A stretch of 64,000 nucleotides of DNA from Plantago ovata (taxonomy: Eukaryota; Streptophyta; Magnoliopsida; Lamiales; Plantaginaceae). Every line of letters begins with the position of its first letter. Positions within the stretch are counted from its first letter, which is position 1. The stretch is taken from assembly GCA_028274465.1 (NCBI GenBank), contig CM051457.1, positions 95,975,982 through 96,039,981 on the forward strand, given 5' to 3'. Below, piece by piece: positions 34,901-48,313 of the stretch. The position numbers and the translations under genes were made by a program. Under the pieces are notes generated by a model. The model saw only the letters and a program-made list of their open reading frames with translations. It was not told where the DNA came from and did no database searches.

Positions 34901-37900
34901 TTTAGAAAATGAGTTCCTTAATATACCCATGTCCTTAACAGAAAAAAGATATACTCTATGCATTGAGGCCCAATAATTCTGGAGCAATATTTCTATTCAA
35001 GAGTATCTTTGGAACATCTGATGGTGACAAGAATCTCCTGTCTGAACCATGCCTCCACAGCAAATGCACTTGTCACATAAGATCAACCTGCTTGTAAGCG
35101 ATCAATTCATCTGCATAACTGTTTACTTTGTTACTATGGAATCACAGAAGATAGACGTATCTTTTCTCTTGCTTTCTCTAGATATCGTTCCTTTATTAAG
35201 CTACTCAAAAGTCTCATATCAAACACTCGAACCTGTCCATACCTCAAACTGTTGGAGAAGCACTGTCCCGGCACGCGTTCATGCAGTGTTACAAATAGTG
35301 GACCTAGCTCTATGTCTGAGGTTAGTATATCATACTTGTGAACTACACATAGAGCTTGGTGGACGAGAATGAGTACATATTTTTTGCATAGCTCTCACTA
35401 TATAAATCTGTGTAATTGCCTAATTGGTAGAGATTAGGACCCCGAAACTTGTTTTGAGATGGGAGAACTGGTTTTCCTAACATTAGGAAAAAACTATACC
35501 ACCATCACACCCATTTGGCACACAGACTCAATTTACACTAGTCTGAAGGATGAAATAGTTTTTCCTAATGCTTAGGAAAAACAAGTTTCTCCGAAGAGGC
35601 GAAGACTCAACACTTTAGCTATCATTCATTCAGAAACGGACTCGGGGTGACAAACAGGTGGATTAGGATGTATATTGCAAACCAATATATGGATACTAAG
35701 TAAATCCACAACCTATTTATGAACACCCACTTACAACTTACAAGCATGTATATAATGGATACGGAACCATTACCCATTTATTTACACCCACAAATGACCC
35801 ATTTGAGGTTCTTATATGATTATCCACATTTTCAACTTACTTTGACCAATATATAATGGGATTCTCTGTTTGTGGGTAACCCACTTTTACCCTTGTTTTA
35901 TAGGATTGAACCTGTTACCATTTAATTGTGTAAAACTACTGTTAGCTGTTGTATGATTAAGTTCGTGGAATGAATCAATGTCCACCTTTAGTTTTGGTAC
36001 AAAGAAGAGGACTATAGTAATATATCCAGCTCCTCCTAAACCTGAATGAGTACACTAGAAGTTGGTGGATTTTTGCCACCCCTAGTTACAATCAAGACTG
36101 TTCTTATAAGGAAAATTTAGCATTTCCTAATGTAACTAAAACTCCAATAAGCAATTGCCTTATTAATGTAACTAAAACTCCAATAAGCAATTGCCTTATT
36201 ATAAAATTCTATTTCCAGAATGTATGAAATATTTAAGATTTAAGTGTGAATCTAATCTATCACTGATGCTGAAAACAACAGAAGTTGACTTTGCTGCAAT
36301 GGTCAGCTTAAATCTTATTCCTTTTCTTCTCCTTTTGACCTCAATGATTGTTCTTCATCTGGTGACTGATGCAAATTCTTTACCATTTATAACGAGATTG
36401 TAGATGTATATTTGTCATGTTGGTGTATGAAGGAGATTTGTACCCACACTGCCGTTAACTTCATGGTTATACTTTTTCTAAAGATATCCTTGCCTGTAAT
36501 GCTCTTAAACTTGTGAGTTCAGGGAAATGATTCTGAGAACTCATCGTTAGGCGGATGTGCAGAGGCTCCTACTGAAGGCAAATCATTTCATGTTGCCTAT
36601 GCAAAAAATTGCAAGAGGATTCCTGGAGCCACTGCTGTTCATACTGAGCCGAGCAATAGTTACTGCCCTAAGAAACAAGTAGCCTCGTTTATATGGGCAA
36701 TATGTAGAAGAATCATACCTTCACCACTGCTTGGAGAACCTTCAACTCAAAGGGTTCTGAGAAGCAACATTTCAAAGTTCATTCATTTGAGAAAATTTGA
36801 GAAATTCTCACTGAAGGACTGTATGCATAAATTGAAGCTGTTGAAGTTTCCTTTACTGTCAAAAATTCACTGTGGGTGCAGTAAGCTTGGTATCTCAGAC
36901 CTTGTAAGACATGCTGTTTTTGATCGTTGGGTGTTTTGGTTGTTCGCATCTGTAGTTTCACCATTAGTTCAAGCCAACTTTTATGTGACTGAGAGTGAGC
37001 ATGTGAAACAAGATATATTGTATTATCATAAGTCTACTTGGGAGAAGTTGATGAGGGAAGCACAAAAGTGCTTAAAGGATCAGAGCTATCACCAGTTAAG
37101 TCATGTGGCCCTTCGAGAAATATTGATTAACAGACGATTTGGTTTCTCAAGAGCTAGACTTCGTCCTAAGAATTTCGGATTTAGGGTGCTCGCAAATCTT
37201 CAAGCACCATCAAGGTTACGTGTAAACTTGCCACTTTCCAAGATTCACGTTTACCAAGAGTCACAGAATCAAGCAACATGTCATTCTCGGGATGCCAAAT
37301 ATACATTTTTCAAGTCTGTCAACAGTGTTCTCCGTGATTCACATGTGGTTCTAAGTGGTTTACGAACAACTGAACCAGAGAAGTTGGGCTCATCTGTATT
37401 TGATTATAATGATGTCTACAGAAAGCTTGTTCCTTTCCTATTTCATCTGAAAAATAGATCTTCCACCATGCCTGCAGTGTACATTGTAGTTTCAGATGTT
37501 TCAAAAGCTTTTGACTCTGTAGATCAGAAAAAATTGCTTAGCGTGATGAAGGATGTTTTATTGGACAATGAATATACTCTTGAAAAGTCTGTTCAGGTTA
37601 TTCGAACACAGAAATCACTGAAGGTCCATCGGCAACATATACTAGCACATCAAGATACTGGTGCTAATTCTCTGGGTATCAGATCACAGCCTGGCCATGC
37701 ATTGGATATCATTCTAATTAAGAAGGTAAATTCTACATTCTTAGATTCTTTGTTTCAGAGAAAACTTTCAAACTATAAACCTTAGTGCATTTCCCCCCTC
37801 GGCATCATTTTTCCGTTCCTGTTAGATGTATTGGGAGTTTGGACGGCACATTTTACTTGATTTAGTATGAGAAGATCACAAGTTATTTATTCTTTTTATT

Positions 37901-40658
37901 CGACTTCAAAATCTACTCATCTATTACTGAGGTATCATTACATTTAAGCCTGCATTTGATGGCACTTCAAGTAGTGATTTCGCCAAAATCTGTCAGATAC
38001 TGCCAATCTGTCAGAAGCACCAATGTACTTGTAGAAATCATGCAGTGAGACGCCGAGACCCATTAAAAACTAAATCCCTTAGTTCTGAATGACTTTTGTA
38101 GTACTTTTATCGGTCTTTATTGTAGAGTTCTTTGTTTTAGATCGTAAAGTAACAGTGAAACTATCTTTCTATGTACTGTGTTGGATACTTTTCTTATCTC
38201 TGATGTTTCAGGAATTAAGCAGAATAATTAAGGGATCAGATTTGAATGCAATTTTGAAAGAACATACAACTAGAAACGTGGTGAAGATACATGGCAACTT
38301 TTACCTGCAAAAGGTTGGTATACCTCAAGGAAGTGTCTTGTCTACTCTGCTCTGCTCATATTATTACGGACACATGGAAAGGACTGTAGTCTTTCCATTC
38401 CTTGAGAAAAGTCGTGAGAACCTTCTGGTCAAAATTGATTCCCATCAATCTCAAGCCTCAGAGGAGAACCATGCGGACAAAATGTTAGTCCTTGCTTCTG
38501 AGTATCTTCTTCTTAGGTTTGTTGATGACTATGTTCTCATAACAACATCAGAGAAGCAAGCTTCTGCATTCTTCTCCCGGTTAGAAAGAGGAGTCCGTGA
38601 CTATAATTGCTACATGAACAAGGAAAAATATGGTTTGAATTTTGACATCAATGATGGAGATGGGACTCGCTCTGAAAGGGTATATGTTGGGAAAGATGGT
38701 GTCTCATTTCTTCGTTGGAGTGGACTGCTAATAAACTCACACACTGTGGAAGTTCAGGCAGACTACACAAGGTTTTGTTTCTTTACTCCTTTATCTCCAC
38801 CTACAGATATATTAATTAATGTCGTGCAAGACAGCATAATATGTAGTACTTGTTTATTTTTAATTTCTTGACTAGAATTTGTGGGAGTGGATCTTGAAAG
38901 AAGGAACCAAATAAATGTTTATACAGTTCTGGCTTCAGACTAGGATATCACTCTCCAACCTAAATCTCCATCTTAATGAGATTTCAATGTGAATATTTGA
39001 CTCCAACTAAAGGACTTGTCAAATGGATTAGCATACTTATCGGATGCAGGCTATGATTCATTTTTACCGGCAACTGTGTAGCCTGCTAGTTAACCTTTAT
39101 ATATTCTGATATCATTCATTAGTGCCATCTTCGGCGCTTCTTGTACTCGACTTTTTATTGCTTCATAATAAATGTAACATAACTTCTTCATTGCTAATAT
39201 CTTTCCTGTACTGGTGGATCTCTACTTATCTTGTGTTTATCTTATTTTTTAAATTAACTTTCCATAGAGCTATTCTAAATAGGCTTCAAGAAGAACATTT
39301 TGAAATGATGGGCCTTACATTACCATTTTCTGATTAGCAGTAGTATGTTTCTTAGTTCTTCTGTCATGCTTAATATGGACTTACCTTTTTGTTTCTTGAA
39401 TTTCCTCTGCATCACCCAGTTTTTTTTTTCCAATGAATTAACCTTCGGAGTTGGCCTTTGGTGATTCTATTTGAGTTGCTATCTAAATAGTTGCTTTGCA
39501 TCCCTCATTTACATATTCCATTCTTAGTGCTTAAAGAAAGTTGAAATGTTATGCAGATTCTTTTGCATTATGTTTTGGACTTTTACATGTCTGGAGGTAA
39601 ACTTAGTTAGTTTACTTCTCCCTCCCTTGTCATTTGCCATGTATTTGTTGATCGGCACCATAGTCATGAAAGACAAATAATACCTAGATGTTTTGACTTT
39701 TTTAAGTTATTAACAGCATTACTTTTCGTGTAGTTTATTCCCATGAATATTGTTCTTTCTTGGTCTAATCCTCTCATTTTCTACAGGTATCTGAATTCAC
39801 ATTTGCATACTACTGTCACAGTCACCCGCCAAGGTAAAGTGGGATGCCATTTGAAAGTGAAGCTGCGTGATTATCTCCGACCCAAATGTCATCCAATGTT
39901 TTATGATTCCAACATCAATTCACCAAGTGTTGTCCGGCTCAACATTTATCAAGTGTTTTTGTTGTGCGCAATGAAATTCATCTGCTACATCTCTAAGTTG
40001 TCAACTATCACTAAATTCAGCCCTGAATTCTATTTCAAAGCCATTGCTGCATCTTTGAGGTAGGTAAAATGTCCTCTATTACATGATGAAGCTTTGCATA
40101 ATGCATACCTCTAATGATTTCTTCCATTTTTCTCCACTGTTATGCTTGGTGAAAGCCTCTGCAATTCTCCCTTATTACTGCATACTGCACGGAATGTTGT
40201 CGTGCCTTCAGGCAAAATCTGAACCACATTTATTTTCTTTCTGAACTTTGACAGTCAAAGACAAACTTTCCAGACTTGGTGCAAGTTATACATAATGCAT
40301 GGAGTTTTGGTGCTATTATCCGAATTCCCTATTATAGCCTTCTGTTGCCCTCCTTTCTGAACAACAGCTGTTCTTCTGTTTCAGGTACATGAATAGACTG
40401 ATAAAGAGAAGGATGTATTCCCGTTTATCAGGCATGACACATCGTCCCAGGTACGATGTGAAAAATGGTGAAATAATGTGGCTCGGGTTCTATGCGTACA
40501 CTCAAGTCCTGAAGAAAAAACAATCGCGTTACAAGGATTTGCTTGGGTTATTCATGACGAAGTTGAAGACATATCAGAAAGTCGAGAACATGCCATCCGA
40601 GTTGAAGTATGCTGTTGATGCTTCACACTCATCTGCACTTTGGAAGATCAAGTATTGA
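31973..40658 (+). CDS. TERT: Telomerase reverse transcriptase
   Basis: Catalytic subunit of telomerase, copying the RNA template onto chromosome ends in the nucleus. I assembled 13 exons with compatible phases: 31973-32272, 32701-32778, 32959-33024, 33118-33286, 33627-33764, 33855-34066, 34401-34527, 34949-35093, 35182-35320, 36523-37725, 38212-38771, 39787-40059, 40385-40658. They total 3,684 bases, 1,227 residues, slightly longer than Arabidopsis TERT. Visible parts: N-terminal plant TERT block (exon 1), T motif (around residue 547, FEKFSLKDCMHKLK), motif 1 (about 594), motif 2 (LRPK, 671), motif A (VVSDVSKAFDSVD, catalytic D783), motif B' (GIPQGS, 895), motif C (RFVDDY, D964 and D965), motif E (FLRWSGLLIN, 1025), and the C-terminal extension ending LWKIKY. 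No stop or frameshift found, so the gene looks functional. Confidence 0.96.
32436..32536. repeat. Short foldback element in TERT intron 1
   Basis: CCAGAGCTAAAATTAC and its inverted copy GTAATTTTAGCTCTGG enclose about 60 bp. Typical of a miniature inverted-repeat element. No clear target duplication. Confidence 0.55.
34528..34948 (+). other. TERT: U12-type intron in TERT
   Basis: Donor GTATCCTTAT matches the minor-spliceosome consensus and a branch-site TCCTTAAC (34932-34939) lies 10 bases before the acceptor AG at 34947-34948. Using this acceptor joins the exons in phase and restores the conserved PKKHILYALRP stretch. The earlier AG at 34940-34941 would break the frame. Confidence 0.85.
35460..36205. 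repeat. Foldbacks and tandem duplication in TERT intron 9
   Basis: Two small palindromes of TTTTCCTAA..TTAGGAAAAA type (about 35471 and 35562), inverted relative to one another, suggest a foldback element. At 36129-36201 a 36-bp unit starting ATGTAACTAAAACTCC occurs twice in tandem. No exon is present here; 35182-35320 joins directly to 36523. Confidence 0.55.
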
Positions 40659-40826
40659 TATGCATGTTTAATGTCGAATAACAACAATAACACATTTATT
40701 GTACATTTCATCTTCATTACGGGAACTGGCATGCTTGAGCTTTTTGCACTTGCTTCTTATCTGTTGCTTCCCCTTTACTCTTAAAGTTGGTGGCATTTTG
40801 TGTTGAGATTTGGTATATTGTTAAAA

Positions 40827-41650
40827 GGGTCATTTGCATATGGTACCCCTGTTAGTGTTTTTAATTACATCGAGGCCCCCCTTAGTTCGGAGTTTACATC
40901 CATACCCTGACTAGTTGAAATTAATTACATTTGAATCCATACCCTGACTAGTTGAAATTAATTACATTTGAATCCACGAACTTGACTTTTCGTGAACTTA
41001 TTCATTGAAATTACTTTCTTACCCTTAGTCAATTATTAGATTTTTAAGTTGACCAAACAATTTGAGATTTTGTTTATTACATTTTTAACCCAAATATTTT
41101 CATTTTTACAAACTTAGCACTATTTATTTAAAAACGAACTCACGTAATTTTATAATATTTCAAAATGGTCTAAAAACTTATTTAAAAACAAACCCTATAA
41201 AAAAAATATTTCAATATAGTCCTAAATTATTAAAAAAAAAAAAAAAAAAAGAAAAACAAAGAAAAAACAGTTCTGATCGGAGCTGTACAGCTCCGGTTTG
41301 GAGCTGTTAACAGCTCCAAACCGGAGCTGTAACAGCTCCGGTTTGTAGCTGTTTAAACAGCTCCAAATCGGAGCTGCTCCGACGCCGGTACCGGTAATTC
41401 CGGTACCGGAATTGATGAAGAAGAAGATGGGAAAAGAAAAAATAAAAATAAAAATAAGAAGAGTTAAGGGTATTAAAACTTAATTTTTGTTTTTTGGAGC
41501 TAAGGCCGCGTTTGGATGAACTGGAATGAACAGTGCCGCTTTTTTTGGTCAACACAAAATGAGGGAAATGGAGCTATATGTAATTCTGGGACTAACGGGG
41601 TGGTAGATGAAAAGAGGTGTCCCAGTAGGGGTACCATATGATATTTACCC
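40827..41650. mobile_element. Non-autonomous MULE with GGAGC hairpins (copy 3, divergent)
   Basis: Left end GGGTCATTTGCATATGGTAC, right end reversed GGGTAAATATCATATGGTAC. Flanks ttgttaaaa (40818-40826) and ttattaaaa (41651-41659) form a 9-bp duplication with one mismatch. Core at 41273-41385 has GGAGCTGTAACAGCTCC-type palindromes around a CCGGTTTGGAGCTG unit. Same plan as copies 1 and 2 but a different hairpin sequence and shorter array. Lies 170 bp past the TERT stop. Confidence 0.85.
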
Positions 41651-41659
41651 TTATTAAAA

Positions 41660-42094
41660 ATCAAGTCACTTGGTTTACCTGATTGGTTCATTAATTTAGA
41701 TGGGACTTGGGAGGGAGCATTTGAGACTCCATACTCTCCAACGAACCCCCTCGCTAATGAGTTCCTTCGCCACACAAACAATTTTCCAAGTGAAAGAAGC
41801 ACTTGGCTTAGTACTAGCATTCATAATGTCCCCCATCAGAAAAATACTTAGCCCAAAAACCCTACTAATCAGGGGATCCGGTTCTCTAAGAAGTCTCCAG
41901 AATTGTTTATTCAAGAGAGCTAAATTAAAAACACTTAAATTCCGGAAACCCAAGCCCCCATCCCTTTTGCTTTTACAAAGATCCGACCAATTTACCCAAT
42001 GAATCTTGTGACTCTCATCCTCACTCCACCAAAACTTTGAAATAGTAGATTCCAATTCACGTAGCAGAGTGTTAGAGAATTTGAAACAACTCAT
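41660..42094 (-). pseudogene. LINE reverse transcriptase C-terminal fragment
   Basis: Minus-strand frame with ISKFWWSEDESHKIHWVNW, GGLGFRNLSVFNLALLNKQF and SFTWK, the segment between the LINE (L1-type) reverse transcriptase and the zf-RVT domain in plants. It covers about 130 residues only. No poly(A) end visible; truncated at both sides, with the hairpin MULE at its left. Confidence 0.8.
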
Positions 42095-44589
42095 AACATA
42101 GGTAGAAATAGCTTAAAGGACACACTTTATTAGCACTTCCTTTAGACAACATTTTCTTGTCAAAAGCATGAGTCTTTGCCCATAATCTATCCTTCATTAG
42201 GTTAATTAATCTTTTTAGTTCATTAATTAAGTTTATTGTTATTTTATGTTTTCATTTTCTACAATAATATATTAAATTATATTTAATTGGCACATGGGAC
42301 CACTCACTAAAAATAGTGAAAAATTGATAAGACGGCAACTTATGGTTGTCAATTAATTGTTTAAGGTATCTGAATTGGTCAAGAGGTGACAATAACATAC
42401 CTAAATTGAACGTTGCTACAATAAGGTATCAAAATTGGAGGTCGCCAACTTAATGAATCAACGACAATTGATGGTTTCCATCCATTTAAGTGTTAAAGGT
42501 ATCTAAATTCGTCAGGATATGACATTAACCTATCAAAATTGGACGCTGCCACAATAAGATACTAAATTTGAAAATCGCCCAACTTAAGGTTAAGGTAACA
42601 GAAAAATGGATTTTACCGTAAGAGGGTGGCTTAATTTTGTAGCTATGCACATTTACGAGGAGAAGTTTATGACACACAACAAAGAAATCATGTGGAATCA
42701 TGCGGAGTGAAATAAGTGAAAACATATTGGGGGTTTTTCTGGATTGTATTGAAAATTTGTGTATTTATAAGCCCTAAACTTGTTCTATTTATACAAAATA
42801 CAACCGACTAAGGAGGCAAGACTTGTAAGTTCAAGAACACAACGATTTGTCTCTATCCTAAGTACAGAAACACTAAAATATCTTTTGCGACAAATTCTAA
42901 CTTTAGTTTTTAGGTCCAATTAGAAAAGGACCATCAGAAGGCCAATGACCACATATAAAGTTTCCTACATGTAAAATTTTATCAAGCGAATAGGTGCGAT
43001 GTTTGACAAGAAGTTGTGTCTTTTCACCGTATCCTTTCATTCATGCCAATTCGTTTGCACCACTTGGTCTCTATAAATAGACCATTCAGTATTGCAAAAT
43101 CTTTAGGTTCAGGTTTCAACCGTGTTTAAAAGTTCACACGTAGATTTTTAATCATTTTAGACATGTTCTTGAAAGAATATTCTAATTAACACTTTACCTA
43201 AGCAAAATACCGTACCCAGCGTTACTTAGTTTCATTTAAAACATGTTCGAAGTTAGAAATAATCCTTGTTATATATGTTATGGAGAGTTAATTTAGTTAA
43301 TCATAGAAACTGACGATATTTGATAATTAAGATATAAGATATTTCTAGATTGATAATTCATGAAAAAAAAATTAAAAACGTTACCACCCACTCGTTTGGC
43401 CAACAATCTAATGGTTCATCTTCGCTTCTTTCTATTCCTCTTCCGTAGTTATTCTATCAAGATCTTCATCTATGTGCGTATGCTATGTAATTGAGTGAGA
43501 AAAACAGTTGAGAGTGTCGATAGGATTTTTGGGAGTGAAATCATATTGAGTGGTTTTCTTGTAGTACGTGTATAACGCTGTAAATTAACACTTGCGATTA
43601 GTGGAAAGTTGGAGCGTCCCGTTGACGTAGATCATTTTGATCGAACCACGTATGTAAAAATTATATTGTTGTTCTTAGTACTTATCGCCATCGTTGCAAA
43701 GCTCTATAGCTCGATTGATTTGTTGATCGGAATCCTTAACATTCGTAAATTACATTTTCGGTATAGTTTAGAACTAATATAAGGTGAAATGGAGTAAACA
43801 CAATGTTAAAAAAAAAAAAAATAAATAAATAAATAAAACGGAAAGTTTGATAGGAGATAGACTGAGGGAGTAACATCTACTACCATGCTTTCTCATATTA
43901 ACATACTATATGTTTTGGAGATTTGGTGAAGATTTAACATCAAATGATGTATGAAGAGCCCTACGACTTGACCATATGGGATAGAAACTGGAGAGCTTTC
44001 TGAGTTAAAAACGTCTAGTTGAAAGGCAATACATATGCATGATGATGATGATCAAAATATACACAAGTTGTCTCATGGCGGCTAATTTCTTTAACCTAAC
44101 CTTGTGTGGATGTGCTCGTGTCTATCTTCTTGTTATTATTCATGATTCTTCCAAGTTATTAATTAAAATTCCAAAGAGTATATAAAACTTGGTATATATA
44201 TAATAAAAAAACAAGACTAGTATTATACGTAGACTTGTATTATACTAATATGCCCACTTAATTTGAATATCAGCATGAGAGAATTAAGTAGCTAGGTGAT
44301 ATGATCAAGAAATCAATTGGCCACTTTTGACTAGCACGATTACTCCGGGATAATTCCGGGATAATATGTTTACCTCACAACCAATTAATAACTTGCATTG
44401 TAATTGCCACCGCACTTTATCCTTAATTATGCATGCAGTGAAAAACGTCATAGTGGGTCACTCTATGATGGCTCTAGAGCAAAAGAAACTATGGAGTTTC
44501 TATGTATCAATTACCGGGAAAAAACTGCACATTATTGATATAAATAGCATTACAGTTAAAATTATACTAAATCAAAGAAAGTAGGTGAA
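42095..44589. other. Intergenic stretch with local repeats
   Basis: No gene supported. Two imperfect copies of a 90-100 bp unit with AAGGTATCTGAATTGGTC and ACAATAAGGTATCAAAATTG occur at 42363-42452 and 42493-42580. A TATA-like CTATAAATAG lies at 43071. An A-run with (AAAT)n is at 43805-43838, followed by a MITE-like end CTGAGGGAGTA (43861). Confidence 0.5.
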
Positions 44590-45525
44590 AGAGTTAGCAA
44601 CGTGGATGGTAGGGTGAAGGTAGAGTGGAGTTGGTCGAGATTACCAAGGGAGAGAGACAGTGGAGTCAATTAGGTTATTGGAAGGAAGATTCTCCTCTCT
44701 TATCTTCACTAGAAACATGCCGGATTTATGGACTTGGGTAGGAGGAAATTGGGAGGATTACATGCACAACCAAGGAGGCTTATGAGGTTTTAAATACGCG
44801 TCAAGGTGATGGCCGTTTAAAGATTTGGACAAAGTTGGTTTGGAATAAATTGGTCCCTCTAAAGCTTTCGATTTTCGTTTGGAAGATGATTCAAGACAAA
44901 ATCCCAACCAAAGAAAATCTCAAGAAAAGGGAAATTTTTTTCTCCAATAATGATGATAGTTGCCCAAGGTGCGAAGGGAAAGTAGAATCGACTTGACATT
45001 TGTTTGGGGGTTGCAATTTTGCTTCGAAGGTGTGGCAAGCCTTGTTTGATTGGCTAAATTCAAAAAACTTCATGGGAGCCAATATGGATGAGAGCTTGGA
45101 AAATTTATTGAAGAATTTTGGAGGTCAAAATGGAGCAAGTTGGCAAACTCTTTGGTTTGGTACAATTTGGGTACTTTGGAAATTAGCATGGAACGATCCC
45201 ATCTTTAAAGGGGTCGAGTGGTCACTTTGGCAAGTTGTTGAGAAAATAAAAACTCTTGTGTGGTTATGGATAAAAGGGAAAGTGAAGCTAGATGCTTGTA
45301 ATCGGTTGAGTAATTGGTTCTTAGCTCCAAATCTTTGTCTACAAAAGTGAGGAGGAGTGGTTCGAGTGGTGGGGATTGTGGGAGAGCGGTTTCGGTTTAG
45401 TTAAGTAGTTGTGCTATTTCTTTTCGGTTTGGAGATTGTATAAGGTTTAGGTTGTATTATTACTAAGAGCATTTCTTATACTTGGAAGTATGAAATAAAT
45501 TTTTTAGCCGTTTCAAAAAAAAGAG
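44590..45525 (+). mobile_element. 5'-truncated LINE copy
   Basis: Plus strand. Coding remains of the zf-RVT domain (KLVWNKLVPLKLSIFVWKMI, SCPRCEG, then HLFGGCNFASKVWQALFDWL) are interrupted by an in-frame TGA near 44994. The end of the ORF at 45350 is followed by a GT-rich 3' UTR and a short A-run at 45515-45522. This is the usual 3' end of an L1-type insertion. The 5' part also contains stops, so it is dead. Confidence 0.75.
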
Positions 45526-46639
45526 TGATACTGTCGATATTTGAAATTAATCCTTCTACAAAATCTTAGCCCCTTCTTGTTTTTGTGGGATGTATTGCGG
45601 TCATGTATGTACATCCGACAATATAGAGTTATAAATTGATCATGGTTAATGGTGGTATATATTACGGATTAGATCATTTTGGTTGGATATCAAGTTTGGT
45701 TTTAATTTTTAGCATTGGATGAGTAAAATTGCCTGTTTGGCCCCAAATGATTTTGAAAATTTTAAATACGATTTCGTATTGCAAATTCGGCCTGTTTCTC
45801 TTACTTGCTAAGATTACTTGGCATACATGTGGATTCTTTTATTTCTTTTCCTTTTTTTTCCAAACGTGTATCTAATCCCAAGTCGTTAAAAATTCTAGAA
45901 TTAAAACTCTAACGAACATCTGAAAACCCAAAGTCAAATTATTTTCAATTAGTACAAAATTTAAAAATATCACATATACACTAGTATTCCGTTAAATTAA
46001 ATTTAGAAAATAATATTTTTTTAACAAACAACTTAGTAAAAAGAAACAGACCCCACATGATTTGTAAGTCATGAACAGAGCTAACACCTCCTCCATGGAC
46101 GGAGAAGGAAGCTCCAGATTGAAGTTTGTTGAAGATATTAGTTTTTGACGAGCAATCACATGAGTAACTATATGGCTAGATGATAAACTATTGCGCTCTA
46201 CATTGAACATTTATGAAAGTGTTCATTAGCTCTCATTTAGTATTAAGTATTAGTTGCTTGTATAGGATGTTAGGCAAATGTCTTGTAATTTTTAGTTCGA
46301 AGATCTTACAAAGACAAGGCGCCCCCATCAGCAAAAGCGATCGACACTGAAGATTGGATCGGAATGCTACAAGACAGCTAATCCTAGTATGATACTCCAG
46401 TAAGCAATAGTTCAGATATGCCATGAATATGTGTTTTCATTTCTGCAGCTTTCTGAAAAGAAAGACCTTCTCAAGGTATCTGAAGATATTGGCATATGTA
46501 TGCTAGAAATGACATTTTCAGTCAACGCTATTTGAAGAAAAGTCGACTCAGATTTCTGGACGCAAAATTCTAATTCCGAATTTCTTAGATTAACATCAAA
46601 GATACATATTGAACAAGTATAATTCTCTATAGCTTACTA
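45526..46639. other. Intergenic stretch
   Basis: AT-rich, no coding frame or repeat of note. Confidence 0.45.
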
Positions 46640-47690
46640 GCCGTTTTCTATCCGCAAGAGATAGAACGTGGAGTAGTCACTTCAACGGTACAGTGCATTT
46701 ATTGCACTTGAGCGTGTGAACTTGCTTTGTCAAAGCAGACAAAATGACTCACGTATCGATTGTACAATGACAGTGACATGACAAACAATTTGAATTTCAA
46801 ATTCAACGGATTCAAAATTTAAACGACACTCTTTGTCACTATAAATACAAGGAATTTGAAGAAGAACAACAACACCAGATCCTTCACTTAAACAGTCTAC
46901 AAGCTTATTCTTCTCTTCAAGCTATGAGTTAGCATGCTCTTAATTATAATTATAAGATTAATCAGCTTACATCAGTTCTTGGTGTCAAATTTGACTAAAA
47001 CTTTATGAAAAAGTTGATTAACTATCTCAAGTAAAGACCAATAAATCATTCTTTAGAACAAGGATAGTCTAAGTTGCTAGGAAGATCTATAATTTGAATA
47101 AGAATTACTACTTTGAAAAGAGTAGTTTGAAGTAGATCGTTCCTCCTTGCTACGAAAATACTGAAAAGTATTTGAGTAGAACAGAACTCATAACACCTAC
47201 CTTAATCACATGGAAGTGTAACAAAGGATAAGGAAGATTCTTGAGCTTGTGTTAGCAAAGGAAAGATCATTTAGGGTGGAAGTACTTAATCGGGGTAGAT
47301 TAAGGAAAACCCATAGGTTGTTACAAAGCGGGGAGGCTTTGTGGTTAGGAAATTCAGCTAGAGATAGGCGTTTTGTAAAGGAGATCAAAATAATGATTTT
47401 CGTCCAGGATTGGACAAGTGGATTAGTTGAGAGTTGGTTTAGACTCTCAGAGACCACTATAAATATGTGTTATTTACTATTTGCAATTTACTTTCAGCAA
47501 GGTATCTGTCTACTTGTCTTTAGCTTTCTGAGTTATCAAAGACTAGCACTTACAAAGTCTTCCGCACTCTGAATTTATGTAACAGTTTTCTGAAAAGAAT
47601 TATGTGAAACACTATTAGATAACAAAAGTTTGCAAAAACTGTTTAACACTATTCACCCCCTTCTAGTCCTAAACTTTGTTGTCTAAGGTG
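46640..47690 (+). repeat. LTR-like remnant
   Basis: TATA-like CACTATAAATACAAGG at about 46837, a pyrimidine-rich leader after it, and the ending ACTATTCACCCCC..TTCTAG at about 47648-47665, which resembles the 3' end of SIRE-type copia LTRs. I could not find a partner LTR, primer site or target duplication, so the limits are approximate. Confidence 0.3.
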
Positions 47691-48313
47691 ACAAACAAGT
47701 GTATTTTGAAGTTCCAATCTGGAGCGTCCATAACGGAACTGTCGGAAACTTATTTTGAAGCACCAATCTAGAATGTCCATGGTGGACCTGTAGCAGCTCT
47801 AAAACTCCATATCCATGGCAGAGGTCCGTCATGGATAGAGTAGCAAGACAATGTTTAAAAAAAAAAAAAAAAATAATCTTAGTAATTTTTTTTTAACCAA
47901 ATGTTTACTTTTATTAAAAAGACAGGACAATACAATATGTCGATCCGAAGATTCAGACAATCACAACATGAGCAAAACTCGACTACCTTTTGCTACTAAT
48001 CTCATACTAATCTACAACAATGATCTAGTAGCTTTGCATCATCAATGCATCTAGTTCTCACAATTAACTTGATTTCTTTTACAATATGCATGTTAAAAGG
48101 AAGACTACTAAATAATTAGCATTCCGTGCCTTCCAAGTTGCATATATCGTCTCAAGATATTAAATTATGTGCCAAATCATCTTCCACATCCGCAAATAAT
48201 TTAAATACAACAATTTATACATTTAGGGATTGAATTTGTAATTTTAGAAATCACTTTGGATCAAATTACCGTAGAAACCTAGTTGGGGGACTAAATTTTA
48301 CCATAAATATATA
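47691..48313. other. Intergenic stretch
   Basis: A poly(A) run lies at 47849-47870. Otherwise AT-rich without gene signals. Confidence 0.4.

Noticed and set aside
35049..35372. Read-through frame after TERT exon 8 as an extra exon
   Set aside because: The conserved residues (SFIKLLKSLI, LLEKHC) are in another frame and are recovered exactly by splicing 35093 to 35182 and 35320 to 36523.
36191..36403. Frame in TERT intron 9 as an exon
   Set aside because: Its phase does not fit either neighbour and the protein has no TERT similarity.
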